From a virus, in IMG/VR virus record IMGVR_UViG_3300012944_000001, positions 1 to 64,000 of that record: 64,000 nucleotides of DNA; one strand, given 5' to 3'. A program made the position numbers and the translations under genes. The notes beneath the pieces are model-generated. The model saw only the letters and a program-made list of their open reading frames with translations. It was not told the DNA's origin and ran no database searches. The stretch's first letter is position 1. The number at the start of each line of letters is the position of its first letter. This document shows, one piece after another, positions 24,474-31,920 of this stretch.

Positions 24474-24971
24474 ATGGCAGAACAATGGGGTAATCATATA
24501 GCTATAGTAGTAGAAGGAATATTAAGACAACCTAATGATTCTTCTGTAATTATTCCTGGTTTATTAATATATAAAGCTCTTGTTAATACACATAGGGTTT
24601 CTCTTATATTCGATAGTTCTGCCAAAGAGAAGATACAGTATTGGCTGCTTATGAATTCTCTTACAGAACATGTTGGAGAAATCTACTGGGATGACATTGA
24701 TTCAGAAGATGTAGGAGAGAGAAGACTGGCTCAAGTAGCAAGATTAAGGACTAGTGGGCCGCTATCTCTTGTATATGAGTCAAATACAACGGCAGCAGCC
24801 AGGTTACTCAATGCAGGAATTCCTACTTTTCTATTTCTTCATCCTCAATATACCCATCCCGAGTTCCGTCCTGGACATTCTTCAAGCGCAACACCTTGGA
24901 ATGATCTGTTAAATGAGAAGATCCGTCAACAAGAAGCCAGAGTAACAGATACTCGACTAAACGATTTCTAA
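24474..24971 (+). CDS. hypothetical protein, possibly HAD-like
   Basis: The 165-residue product starts at ATG 24474. The sequence order, HIAIVVEGILRQ, HRVSLIFDSSAKEKIQYWLL, and VYESNTTAAARLLNAGIPTFLFLHP, is reminiscent of a Rossmann-like HAD fold. The first catalytic Asp motif is replaced by VEG, however, so activity is doubtful. It is encoded immediately after the nucleotidyltransferase-like gene and may work with it. Confidence 0.55.
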   Translation: MAEQWGNHIAIVVEGILRQPNDSSVIIPGLLIYKALVNTHRVSLIFDSSAKEKIQYWLLMNSLTEHVGEIYWDDIDSEDVGERRLAQVARLRTSGPLSLVYESNTTAAARLLNAGIPTFLFLHPQYTHPEFRPGHSSSATPWNDLLNEKIRQQEARVTDTRLNDF

Positions 24972-24980
24972 GGAGATCTT

Positions 24981-25589
24981 ATGCCTGCAAGTATTCCTAA
25001 TCAAACAGCAATAGCTACTGTAGGTGCTCAATTCCATACTGATGTATTTCATAAACTTGAGCAAGGCGTACACAAAAGTGTAGCTAATAACAAAGCAAGG
25101 GCTGTAGCAAAAGCCAGAGCCACTGATGCTGCGCGTAATCAGTATGCACAAAGTGCCCGACAAGGTGTTTCCCAAGGAAGAGCAGCATATAATGCGGCCC
25201 AAGCGAATAAGCCTAAAGGAACTGCTACACCTACTTTTTCACATACAGCGCAGACCCATACATCCAGACCTGGAGGGCCTGTAGGAAACGCCTCATCTAC
25301 CTTTTCCAGTCAGTTTTCTTCGCACACCCCTCATGGGACTCCTCAGGGTACCGCAGCGCCTACTTTCAGTTCTCCGCAACCTGCCGCTACGCCTACACAT
25401 GTTCCCGTGGCTGGACAACCTATTGCACACACTACCTTCTCTAGTCAGCTAACACCTCAGGCTGCCTCTCAGAGCGCTCCAGGGCCTGTTACAGGCGGTT
25501 TCAGCAGTGCGGCGCAGGATACTGCCACTCCGCCAACGCCTCCTTTCAGACAGGGTTCTACAGGAGCAAGTTTCTCTCATGGAATCTAA
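24981..25589 (+). CDS. repetitive Ser/Thr/Pro-rich protein
   Basis: The 202-residue product starts at ATG 24981 after AAGGAGATC. The first 75 residues are helical and basic. The rest is low-complexity Ala/Pro/Thr/Ser/Gly with about eight degenerate copies of a short (T/S)FS(S/H) motif (PTFSH, STFSS, PTFSS, TTFSS, GGFSS, ASFSH). It is probably disordered and may be virion-associated. Confidence 0.6.
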   Translation: MPASIPNQTAIATVGAQFHTDVFHKLEQGVHKSVANNKARAVAKARATDAARNQYAQSARQGVSQGRAAYNAAQANKPKGTATPTFSHTAQTHTSRPGGPVGNASSTFSSQFSSHTPHGTPQGTAAPTFSSPQPAATPTHVPVAGQPIAHTTFSSQLTPQAASQSAPGPVTGGFSSAAQDTATPPTPPFRQGSTGASFSHGI

Positions 25590-25809
25590 CGAACATCCTC
25601 AACATAAAGAACCAAAAGGTATTTCTAAACAAATACTTCCTAAATTATCAGCACGCCATACTATTGAAGGTCGTACACAAGAATTCACTGTAGGTTCTCG
25701 TAATGCAGAATCTGGCGGTGTTGCTGCTAAAGGATCAAAACTAGAAGCACAAGCAATTAATATGCAAAACTCCAAGAAGGCAAAGCGAGCAAAGAAAAAG
25801 AGCCGATGA
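25579..25809 (+). CDS. hypothetical basic protein
   Basis: ATG 25579 lies inside the end of the previous gene. The 76-residue product is polar and ends very basic (QNSKKAKRAKKKSR). No family is recognised. Its end overlaps the TGT-like gene by four bases. Confidence 0.55.
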   Translation: MESNEHPQHKEPKGISKQILPKLSARHTIEGRTQEFTVGSRNAESGGVAAKGSKLEAQAINMQNSKKAKRAKKKSR

Positions 25810-27320
25810 TTCTCTATTACCAAGGCTTAGAACTTCCTACATATAGAAATATCATTAAAGAAATGAAAGTTCCTGGAAGTTCTATAAGTTATATGGCATT
25901 ACGTAAACGGACTAAATTCAGAAAACCCTGGTTACTGAAGAACTATATGCCAGAAGGCCACAGAGTGCTTGTGGATTCTGGTTGTGGGGCCCTGAATAAC
26001 TCTAAGGAACAACTATATGAAAATAAAGAATTACGAGAAATCGCAGAGCATTACTATAGCTGGGTATCTGACAACATCGAATACATTGACTTTTACACAG
26101 AATTCGATGCTCTTCAACTCGGTAAAGGATTTATTGAAGAGTATAGAGATTCCGCAAGAGGTCAATTTTACGATAAATTGGTGCCAATATGGCACGGGGA
26201 TACAGGAAATGAGACCACAGCTGATCTCCATTCACTTGCCGAGAGATTCGGACGCGTGGGAATTACACAGACAACTCTCAAAGGACGAGACCTTGTCCCT
26301 GTACTCAATAAAATGGCAAACTCCGGTGTATCTCTTCATGGGCTAGCTATGACCAAGCCTGATATCATGCAGGCTATCGGCTGGGCATCTATCTCTTCCA
26401 CATCGTGGACAACACCTCAACGTTATGGCGATACTATTATTTGGTCGCATAATCAGATAAAGAGATATCCCAAGAGCATGAAAGAACAAGGCAGAAGAAA
26501 AGAGCGGTACGTTATCCAGGCTGCCGGATTCGACTGGGAAAAGATACAGAAGGATGATCCTAAGGAACTTTTACGACTAGCTATTTGGTCATTGGAGCAA
26601 TTAATTGGCAGTATTAATAAGAAAAATAATAGAGGAGTAACTACATCAATGAATTTCGATGATGAGGGCTTTACAGATATAGAAGATGAGGAAGTTGGTG
26701 GTGTAGTAGAAAGGGCCACGAACAGAGTACCAACTGCTACCCCTAGAGATGCTTCTCAAAAACGTGTTATTCCCCTTATTGATTTCGATATAGATACAGT
26801 AAAAGTAAAAAATGCAGAGACCGGAAAAACTGAAGATGTAACCCGTCCTCGCATTAAGATTCGTAGTGAATCTATGCGTATCTGTGATACTTGTTTTCTT
26901 GCGGCAAAATGTCCTATGTTTGAGTCTGGAAGTACTTGTGCCTACGATATTCCTATTCAAGTAGAAACAAAAGAACAAGTACAATCCCTTATGAATACCC
27001 TGGTTTCTATGCAAACACAGCGTGTTCTGTTAGGAAAAATGGCGGAAGACCTAGAAGGTGGCCAAATTGATCCACTTCTTTCTGGAGAGATTGATCGTTT
27101 AGGAAAACTGATAGAGAAGAAGAATACTATAGAACAAGAAGGCTTTTCTCTTACAGTTACTGCTAAGCAACAAGGAAATATGTCTTATGTAGATAGAATA
27201 TTTGGTGATATGACAGATCGTTCTTTTACAGCCCTACCAAAGCCAGTACCTGCTGAAGACGCTATGAAACAATTAGATATTCCAGACGCCGATATCATAG
27301 AAGATAGATGGGAACAATAG
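25806..27320 (+). CDS. TGT/DpdA-like barrel with C-terminal four-Cys domain
   Basis: The 504-residue product starts at ATG 25806 (ATGA overlap). Residues 1-270 look like a tRNA-guanine-transglycosylase/DpdA-type barrel: VLVDSGCGAL, YIDFYTEFDAL, LVPIWHGDTGN, VGITQTTLKGRDL and SLHGLAMTKPDIM followed by SSTSW. After an acidic linker, residues about 350-504 carry CDTCFLAAKCPMFESGSTC and a helical LEGGQIDPLLSGEIDRLGKL block that I know as a conserved module in other large phages. DpdA enzymes insert 7-deazaguanines into DNA and TGT into tRNA. No preQ0 synthesis genes are in this window. The assignment is from motif memory only. Confidence 0.55.
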   Translation: MILYYQGLELPTYRNIIKEMKVPGSSISYMALRKRTKFRKPWLLKNYMPEGHRVLVDSGCGALNNSKEQLYENKELREIAEHYYSWVSDNIEYIDFYTEFDALQLGKGFIEEYRDSARGQFYDKLVPIWHGDTGNETTADLHSLAERFGRVGITQTTLKGRDLVPVLNKMANSGVSLHGLAMTKPDIMQAIGWASISSTSWTTPQRYGDTIIWSHNQIKRYPKSMKEQGRRKERYVIQAAGFDWEKIQKDDPKELLRLAIWSLEQLIGSINKKNNRGVTTSMNFDDEGFTDIEDEEVGGVVERATNRVPTATPRDASQKRVIPLIDFDIDTVKVKNAETGKTEDVTRPRIKIRSESMRICDTCFLAAKCPMFESGSTCAYDIPIQVETKEQVQSLMNTLVSMQTQRVLLGKMAEDLEGGQIDPLLSGEIDRLGKLIEKKNTIEQEGFSLTVTAKQQGNMSYVDRIFGDMTDRSFTALPKPVPAEDAMKQLDIPDADIIEDRWEQ

Positions 27321-27326
27321 CAACTC

Positions 27327-27497
27327 GTGTTAAGTGAAATATATGTAGATGCTTCCGACTTTGATAATTATCCGGAGAAGTGGTGGCCGGACGATACGGA
27401 AGAAGAACTTAAAAGTTGTCATGCTTGTTTTGGAACAGGTATGGATAAATATGAAGATGCCGATTGTATTGTCTGTTTTGGAGATGGAGTACTGTAA
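27327..27497 (+). CDS. DnaJ-type zinc-knuckle microprotein
   Basis: GTG 27327 gives 56 residues. The C-terminal half has two CxxCxGxG-like motifs, CHACFGTG and CIVCFGDG, as in the DnaJ zinc centre but with only two of the four repeats. The N-terminal half is acidic and aromatic. TAA overlaps the next ATG. It probably binds one zinc ion; its role is unknown. Confidence 0.65.
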   Translation: MLSEIYVDASDFDNYPEKWWPDDTEEELKSCHACFGTGMDKYEDADCIVCFGDGVL

Positions 27498-27748
27498 TGC
27501 AGGTGTTTGATGAAATGGTAGATGATCTTCTTTCCGGAGAAGTTCTCTTGGCAGAATTCGATTCAGGATTAACAATCTCAGCGAATGCTGATTATGTTGG
27601 AATAACAATTGAAGATGACGACACCATTATGGATATTAAGATAGAAGGAGATGAGCTTGATTATCTCCATCTATTTCTGGAAGCTATGTTCGTTGCCAGA
27701 AAGCAGATAGAAAATATTAATTGGGACGATTTACTGACCGGAAATTAA
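27497..27748 (+). CDS. hypothetical acidic protein
   Basis: The 83-residue product starts at ATG 27497 (TAATG). It is strongly acidic with strand-like segments (LLAEFDSGLTISANADYVGITIEDDDTI) then a helix. No family is recognised. It is the last gene before a perfect bidirectional terminator at the end of the rightward block. Confidence 0.6.
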   Translation: MQVFDEMVDDLLSGEVLLAEFDSGLTISANADYVGITIEDDDTIMDIKIEGDELDYLHLFLEAMFVARKQIENINWDDLLTGN

Positions 27749-27763
27749 AAATTTAATTAACGC

Positions 27764-27804
27764 AAAAACCCCACCAGAATCTTTTCGATAATGGTGGGGT
27801 TTTT
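27764..27804. terminator. bidirectional terminator between converging genes
   Basis: AAAAACCCCACCA (27764-27776) pairs with TGGTGGGGTTTTT (27792-27804). The A and T tracts on each side suit both the rightward operon and the leftward gene at 27817. Confidence 0.9.
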
Positions 27805-27816
27805 CATGTGCTTTTA

Positions 27817-28044
27817 TTAAAACCATTCCCAGTAATAATTATTTGTCACTCTTCCCAAATAGTCTTGTCCGTATTTCTTGGTGATGAGACTGAACAAGGC
27901 CATTGTCGCTATCAATTCCTCTTGCTTTTCAACCTTTTCTCCCGCATAAGTACTTACGAAGGTACTTACACACATGTAGGCATCATCCGTCATTGCCATC
28001 TTCGCAACTGTGATGATTGCGGCATCTCGTACTATGTCTCTCAT
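27817..28044 (-). CDS. hypothetical protein
   Basis: I place the start at the second ATG (28044), which has AGGAGA nine bases upstream; the first (28053) is too close to it. The 75-residue product is helical (RDIVRDAAIITVAKMAMTDDAYM, EKQEELIATMALFSLI) with an aromatic end NNYYWEWF. It is transcribed leftward from the promoter at 28201-28229. The function is unknown. Confidence 0.65.
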   Translation of the reverse strand: MRDIVRDAAIITVAKMAMTDDAYMCVSTFVSTYAGEKVEKQEELIATMALFSLITKKYGQDYLGRVTNNYYWEWF

Positions 28045-28069
28045 AAGGTACATGTCTCCTATAGGGTGT

Positions 28070-28127
28070 CAAATCGGACATGGCAGTATTGCGTAGATTG
28101 TGTGATTAGCCCTAAATGTCCGATTTG
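28070..28127. repeat. 12-bp perfect inverted repeat
   Basis: CAAATCGGACAT (28070-28081) and ATGTCCGATTTG (28116-28127) are separated by 34 bases, in the leader between the leftward promoter and its gene. It could be an operator pair or a leader stem. Confidence 0.6.
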
Positions 28128-28200
28128 GGTAAAAGGGCAGGTCTGGTACGAATCTTTGGTGGACACCGAGTGAAACAGTCGGGCCGCTGTGTTGATATAG

Positions 28201-28229
28201 ACACTAGCCTCTGCCTACAGCTCTGTCAA
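28201..28229 (-). promoter_or_regulatory. leftward promoter TTGACA-17-TAGTGT
   Basis: On the minus strand TTGACA (28229-28224), a 17-bp spacer and TAGTGT (28206-28201) match the hexamers of the promoters at 32667 and 28352. It should drive the gene at 27817. Confidence 0.65.
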
Positions 28230-28351
28230 GTCCTTTCACAAGACTCGCTGTATGGCTCTGTGAGTCCCTGTCTGTGTCTCTGGGCAACAGAGTAGCGCGT
28301 GCCGCTGAGAGCGTCTAGAGGAGCTCTCCAGAGGCTCTCTGACCTGCCCGC

Positions 28352-28380
28352 TTGACACGTACTGCGGCAGGCCCTAGTGT
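28352..28380 (+). promoter_or_regulatory. rightward promoter TTGACA-17-TAGTGT
   Basis: TTGACA (28352-28357), a 17-bp spacer and TAGTGT (28375-28380) lie 50 bases before the first gene of the rightward block. The stretch 28054-28430 otherwise holds no gene. With the promoter at 28201 it forms a divergent pair. Confidence 0.7.
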
Positions 28381-28430
28381 TCTCCATGTCGCCACAACGG
28401 CGGACACACACAGAGAGAGGAACAGCATAG

Positions 28431-28622
28431 ATGTACTCACGTACACACCTGAGTCCCTTGCCTGACGCCGGTCTCCCACCCTTTCAAAAACCGGCTAAAC
28501 TCACGGGTCAGCAGAGAGACGAGATCCGGGAAAAGCGGCTTGCGGGAGTAGACCCTAAGGTCTTGTCGTTGGAATACGGTGTCACAGCGGGATACATTCG
28601 CCACATGGTTAGTCCTGCATAA
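28431..28622 (+). CDS. helix-turn-helix protein
   Basis: The 63-residue product starts at ATG 28431 after GAGAGAGG. Residues 23-58 (KLTGQQRDEIREKRLAGVD, then PKVLSLEYGVTAGYIRHMV) form a homeodomain-like HTH of the Hin/resolvase C-terminal kind. A small DNA-binding regulator of the early region is likely. It is first behind the promoter at 28352. Confidence 0.75.
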   Translation: MYSRTHLSPLPDAGLPPFQKPAKLTGQQRDEIREKRLAGVDPKVLSLEYGVTAGYIRHMVSPA

Positions 28623-28637
28623 GCGAAAGAGGAACAA

Positions 28638-28892
28638 ATGCCTCAGTTGATCATCAAAGAATATGCCGATCGTGTCTGTGTAGGCACCACAGAGCATGAT
28701 GTCTCAGATGTCACAGAAGCTTCTGTGCGCTTGGTACACGATCTGTGGGATACTTCCAGCCCGGAATACTCGGCGGAGGTACTGGCCAAGTGGTTCGCTG
28801 GTCCCTTCATGGTGGGTGACGACTACGGGTTTGATGTGCGACAGTATGACGGACCTGTAGGTCAGTGGACAGAGTTCCTATACCGTCCCTAG
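28638..28892 (+). CDS. hypothetical protein
   Basis: The 84-residue product starts at ATG 28638 after AAAGAGGAA. Its layout, an acidic beta N terminus, SPEYSAEVLAKWFAGPF and FDVRQYDGPVGQWTEFLYRP, is faintly echoed in the next gene, so the two may be diverged duplicates. No family is recognised. Confidence 0.65.
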   Translation: MPQLIIKEYADRVCVGTTEHDVSDVTEASVRLVHDLWDTSSPEYSAEVLAKWFAGPFMVGDDYGFDVRQYDGPVGQWTEFLYRP

Positions 28893-28913
28893 TATTGTGT
28901 ATCATTCAGAGGG

Positions 28914-28949
28914 TTGACATTCTCTGAGTGGTACGGTTCACTAGGAACC
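28914..28949 (+). promoter_or_regulatory. promoter with leader hairpin
   Basis: TTGACA (28914-28919), a 17-bp spacer and TTCACT (28937-28942) are followed by a GGTTC/GAACC hairpin (28935-28949) and then the ribosome binding site of the next gene. This is the recurrent early-gene leader arrangement. Confidence 0.5.
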
Positions 28950-28971
28950 CTGAACACGAGAAAGGCACATA

Positions 28972-29223
28972 TTGAAGATTCTCATTGACGACATCGACGC
29001 TGCGGGTAACAAGATTCCCGACACTTACCTGTCTGGCGATGATCGCGGTGATTTGACTGCGGCCCTACAGGATGACCTTCGCCTATTGGCCAGTGATGAA
29101 TTCGCCGAGGTGGCATTTACCGCTTGGGTGGAGGGTTGGCGGAACAACGAGCCAGCCGAGACTTTCTCGTTCGACGTAGAGAACGGGAACGGCTGGAAGG
29201 TACGATACACCTACGTTCCCTAG
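28972..29223 (+). CDS. hypothetical protein, possible paralogue of 28638
   Basis: The 83-residue product starts at TTG 28972 after GAAAGG. It shares an order of elements with the 28638 product (acidic start, DEFAEVAFTAWVEGW, then FSFDVENGNGWKVRYTYVP). No family is recognised. It has its own promoter. Confidence 0.65.
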   Translation: MKILIDDIDAAGNKIPDTYLSGDDRGDLTAALQDDLRLLASDEFAEVAFTAWVEGWRNNEPAETFSFDVENGNGWKVRYTYVP

Positions 29224-29285
29224 TTGTCGCTATCGTCTAGGGCTTAACCTCCCTAGGCGGTAGGGTCCACTAGAAAGGATGCAAA

Positions 29286-29540
29286 ATGTCTTGGCAGAGC
29301 AATTGGAGTAGCAATCCCTCAGAAGCTTATTGGTATGGCTGTGTCATAATCGAGCGCCCTGGGGAAGTGTCTAGTTACACTGATTACGTGGATGCGTATA
29401 GTGCTAGTACAGAGCCGCCCAATGTGGATGAGCTGTGTCCTTATGGCAGCAGAATTCTCGAAAGGGAATTGAGAGCCACACCTTTGGGCAAAGATATGCT
29501 TGATGGTTGGGCAGATGATGAAATACTCCCTAACGAGTAG
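29286..29540 (+). CDS. hypothetical protein
   Basis: The 84-residue product starts at ATG 29286 after GAAAGG. It is Ser/Trp/Tyr-rich at the N terminus (SWQSNWSSNPSEAYWYG) with an acidic C-terminal helix (KDMLDGWADDEI). A TTAACC...CCACTA arrangement upstream may be a variant of the early promoter. The function is unknown. Confidence 0.6.
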   Translation: MSWQSNWSSNPSEAYWYGCVIIERPGEVSSYTDYVDAYSASTEPPNVDELCPYGSRILERELRATPLGKDMLDGWADDEILPNE

Positions 29541-29620
29541 CGGGTGTGTATTACTCTGGATTACTCCAGGGTAGTGCAGACTTCCTAATCGGGGAAGTTA
29601 ACAGGAAAGGAAATACCTAC

Positions 29621-30214
29621 ATGAGCATTACTCTGTCTAAGGCCGATGGCGTTGTTCCTATGGAGGGTGTACGCAAGCTCGCTATTGGTGCCTCTTGGGA
29701 CACTACTGCGGGTACTTCTGGCGGAGTCTTGGGTTGGGGCAAGCGTAAGCGAGGCACTGACCTTGACGCTATCGCCATCCTGACGAGTGCTGGAGACCCT
29801 GTGAGGTATGCTGGTCTGGATGTCCTGGATCCTTGTCAGAATGGCTCTGTGACTCACTCTGGCGACAACCAGACTGGGCATGGTGAGGGTGATGACGAGA
29901 CCATTTCTGTAGAGTTCGCGTCTATCCCCAGTCATGTTGACGGCATTCTGTTCGTTGCTGCTGCTTTCAAGGCAGGCAGTAGTCTTGAAAAGGCTGCGAA
30001 TGTCTCTTTCAGGGTCTATACTCAGGGAATGGACGAGCCTAAGCTTGAGCTTGTTGCGGATATCTGGCCTTCACTTATGCAGACGGGTAATGCCGTCGGT
30101 GTCGCTAAGGCCAAGCGTATTGGCGACATGTGGACTATTGAGGTAATCAATACTCCTGGTAGCATCAAGCAGGGTGACCGTACTTCTCTTCTGAGGTTCG
30201 CACTCAACATGTAA
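29621..30214 (+). CDS. TerD-family protein
   Basis: ATG 29621 follows AAGGAAATACC and a leader hairpin (29580-29598). The 197-residue product has the TerD fold pattern: VRKLAIGASWDTT, GTDLDAIAIL (Ca-binding Asp), HSGDNQTGHGEGDDETISVEF and FVAAAFKAGSSLEKAANVSFRVY. TerD proteins bind calcium and belong to the tellurite/stress and phage-resistance associated Ter system. A phage-borne copy could interfere with or mimic the host Ter system. It is alone, with no other ter gene in view. Confidence 0.85.
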   Translation: MSITLSKADGVVPMEGVRKLAIGASWDTTAGTSGGVLGWGKRKRGTDLDAIAILTSAGDPVRYAGLDVLDPCQNGSVTHSGDNQTGHGEGDDETISVEFASIPSHVDGILFVAAAFKAGSSLEKAANVSFRVYTQGMDEPKLELVADIWPSLMQTGNAVGVAKAKRIGDMWTIEVINTPGSIKQGDRTSLLRFALNM

Positions 30215-30295
30215 TGCTGGTGAGCTTGTATCATCTTAGTTAATGTACTAGGGTGGTGCTAGCTTCCTAGAGAAGGAAGCACACAGGAGGTTACA

Positions 30296-30676
30296 ATGCG
30301 TGATCATTCTCTCAACTCGCTTGGTCAGATCATCGCTGCGGCCAAAGAATCGGGTAGTCATTTCTTTGACAAGGATACTTTGCGCTTCTTCAGTTGCCGC
30401 GTGTCTGAGATGGTCTATCCTACGTTTGGTTTCTATGGAACTCTGTTCGTTACCAGCGAGCACGATCGCGGATCTTCTTACGGACAGCATGCACGGTATT
30501 ACACTGTTCGCCGTGCCTACTGGACCGAAGTAACTGAGTGGGAAGATCCTATTCTTTCTATCGGAACACTTCTCAGTATTGAAACTGTTGGTGAATTTCA
30601 GCAGTACGCCAGTCGTTCTGGTGCCCATCGTGCGGCTAAGCGTATGCGGCTTTCGCATATGATTCCGACGGAGTAA
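30296..30676 (+). CDS. conserved actinophage protein
   Basis: The 126-residue product starts at ATG 30296 after AGGAGG, and a 7-bp leader hairpin lies at 30262-30280. Its core, HFFDKDTLRFFSCRVSEMVY, LFVTSEHDRG, RYYTVRRAYW and ETVGEFQQYASRSGAHRAA, matches a widespread small actinophage family of unknown function. The C terminus is basic. Confidence 0.75.
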   Translation: MRDHSLNSLGQIIAAAKESGSHFFDKDTLRFFSCRVSEMVYPTFGFYGTLFVTSEHDRGSSYGQHARYYTVRRAYWTEVTEWEDPILSIGTLLSIETVGEFQQYASRSGAHRAAKRMRLSHMIPTE

Positions 30677-30768
30677 TTCAGATCGCTTATATCATTCCTG
30701 AGGAAACTCGGGAGTGGTATTGGCTAGCTGAATCGGTTAGTCTTTATTACTCGAAAGGCTTTAATACT

Positions 30769-31005
30769 GTGCTACGTACCTATAACTTTCAGTCGCCCGC
30801 CGACATTCGTTCCGGTGACAAGGTAACTGATTTCCGGGGTCGTACATTCATTACCACGGGAATGGCAGAGTTTGTATTGGGTGATTATCATGTCAATGGC
30901 TACCTTGTGGGTAGTTCTTCATTCACCTCTTTCACCATTGATGGTGACTCTCTTGTCACTATCTCTTATGAGGAGGAGTACGCGGATAGTGAAGTAGACT
31001 TCTAA
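30769..31005 (+). CDS. hypothetical beta-rich protein
   Basis: The 78-residue product starts at GTG 30769 after GAAAGG. It appears to be an SH3-like or beta fold (DIRSGDKVTDFRGRTFITTG, YLVGSSSFTSFTIDGD) with an acidic end. No family is recognised. Confidence 0.6.
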   Translation: MLRTYNFQSPADIRSGDKVTDFRGRTFITTGMAEFVLGDYHVNGYLVGSSSFTSFTIDGDSLVTISYEEEYADSEVDF

Positions 31006-31024
31006 GCACACAGCATTACCACTC

Positions 31025-31066
31025 AGCAGGCATACACTCGTAAAATTGGGTGTATGCCTGCTTTTT
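31025..31066 (+). terminator. intrinsic terminator
   Basis: AGCAGGCATACAC (31025-31037) pairs with GTGTATGCCTGCT (31050-31062), followed by TTTTT. Confidence 0.9.
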
Positions 31067-31088
31067 CGTATTCCCTTTTAGGAGAGTT

Positions 31089-31268
31089 ATGAACCATCAC
31101 CCTTTATGGACTAAGAAGACCTTTGCTTGTATTACTGCTTCAGTTGCCCTTACTTCCTGCGTCGCTCTGAGCGTCCATGATGCTAAGGGAGGCATACACC
31201 TTAGCCTGCCCGCTCATAGGGCATCAGACGGACACACAGAGCCCTCAACAAGTCTCGGAGGGAAGTAA
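31089..31268 (+). CDS. small putative lipoprotein
   Basis: ATG 31089 follows TAGGAGAG. The 59-residue product has a basic start, a hydrophobic stretch (FACITASVAL) and a lipobox LTSC at about residue 37 of the upstream-extended frame (residue 24 here). It is therefore probably an exported lipoprotein. The remainder is polar. Envelope functions such as exclusion are possible. Confidence 0.6.
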   Translation: MNHHPLWTKKTFACITASVALTSCVALSVHDAKGGIHLSLPAHRASDGHTEPSTSLGGK

Positions 31269-31270
31269 CG

Positions 31271-31441
31271 ATGCCCTACGCCATTCGTAAATCAGGAGCC
31301 GGATTCAAAGTGACCAACAAGAATACGGGCAAGACCTACAGTCGGCATGCGCAGTCACGAGACATGGCAGAGCGCCAACGCAGAGCCATCGCTGTATCCG
31401 AGTTCGGGCACGGCTCCTCATCCCACAAGGCAGGTTCCTAG
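31271..31441 (+). CDS. conserved small basic phage protein
   Basis: ATG 31271 begins two bases after the previous stop. The 56-residue product YAIRKSGAGFKVTNKNTGKT, then RDMAERQRRAI, has the beta-hairpin-then-helix layout common in short basic phage proteins. The function is unknown. Bases 31442-31621 carry no convincing gene. Confidence 0.65.
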   Translation: MPYAIRKSGAGFKVTNKNTGKTYSRHAQSRDMAERQRRAIAVSEFGHGSSSHKAGS

Positions 31442-31621
31442 ACATCTAACAGAGCCGCTAGCACGTCTGTATGCGTCTCTAAGAGCCTTACGTCCCTTGG
31501 TTGGACTAGGAGACCTGCTCTCTATTTGATCTTGTTAGAGGAGCACACACAGCCTGTTTGTACCACATATTGTTTTCCTTGCCGACGGGCAGACAACATG
31601 AACCTGTCAATACGTCAACGC

Positions 31622-31669
31622 AAAAGAGCCCCACCAATTCCAGTTAAGGAAAAGGCAGGGCTCTTTTTT
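31622..31669. terminator. bidirectional terminator
   Basis: AAAAGAGCCC (31622-31631) pairs with GGGCTCTTTT (31658-31667), with T tract on the plus strand and A tract on the other. It separates the rightward genes from the long leftward block. Confidence 0.85.
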
Positions 31670-31671
31670 AT

Positions 31672-31848
31672 TCAGTCATCCATAAGGTCAATGGTGATTC
31701 GGACCCTAGTCATATCCCTATTGTCAGTGTTCCATGCGTCTGAATCATAAACTACATTTTCCAATGCGTCGATGATATGTTGAATTGTACTACCCGCCTG
31801 ATCTGGTGTGTAGCCTTCAACAATAACCGAGCCGTAGTTGATTCGCAT
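31672..31848 (-). CDS. hypothetical protein
   Basis: ATG 31848 is preceded by AGGAGGAATGCA, so I reject the upstream start at 31887. The 58-residue product is beta-helix-beta-like (INYGSVIVEGYTPDQAGSTI, RVRITIDLMDD). It is last in the leftward block and ends at the bidirectional terminator. No family is recognised. Confidence 0.65.
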   Translation of the reverse strand: MRINYGSVIVEGYTPDQAGSTIQHIIDALENVVYDSDAWNTDNRDMTRVRITIDLMDD

Positions 31849-31873
31849 TGCATTCCTCCTGTTAGTGAGCCAT

Positions 31874-31902
31874 AGAGAAAGCCCCACCCTTTCGAGTGGA
31901 GC
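31874..31902 (-). terminator. terminator after 31921 gene
   Basis: On the minus strand AGCTCCAC pairs with GTGGGGCT around a seven-base loop, followed by TTTCTC. Confidence 0.65.
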
Positions 31903-31920
31903 TATCCCTAAAACACACTA

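Noticed and set aside
27808-28173. Plus-strand ORF of 121 codons
   Set aside because: It runs through a bidirectional terminator region opposite the leftward gene at 27817-28044 and has no ribosome binding site.
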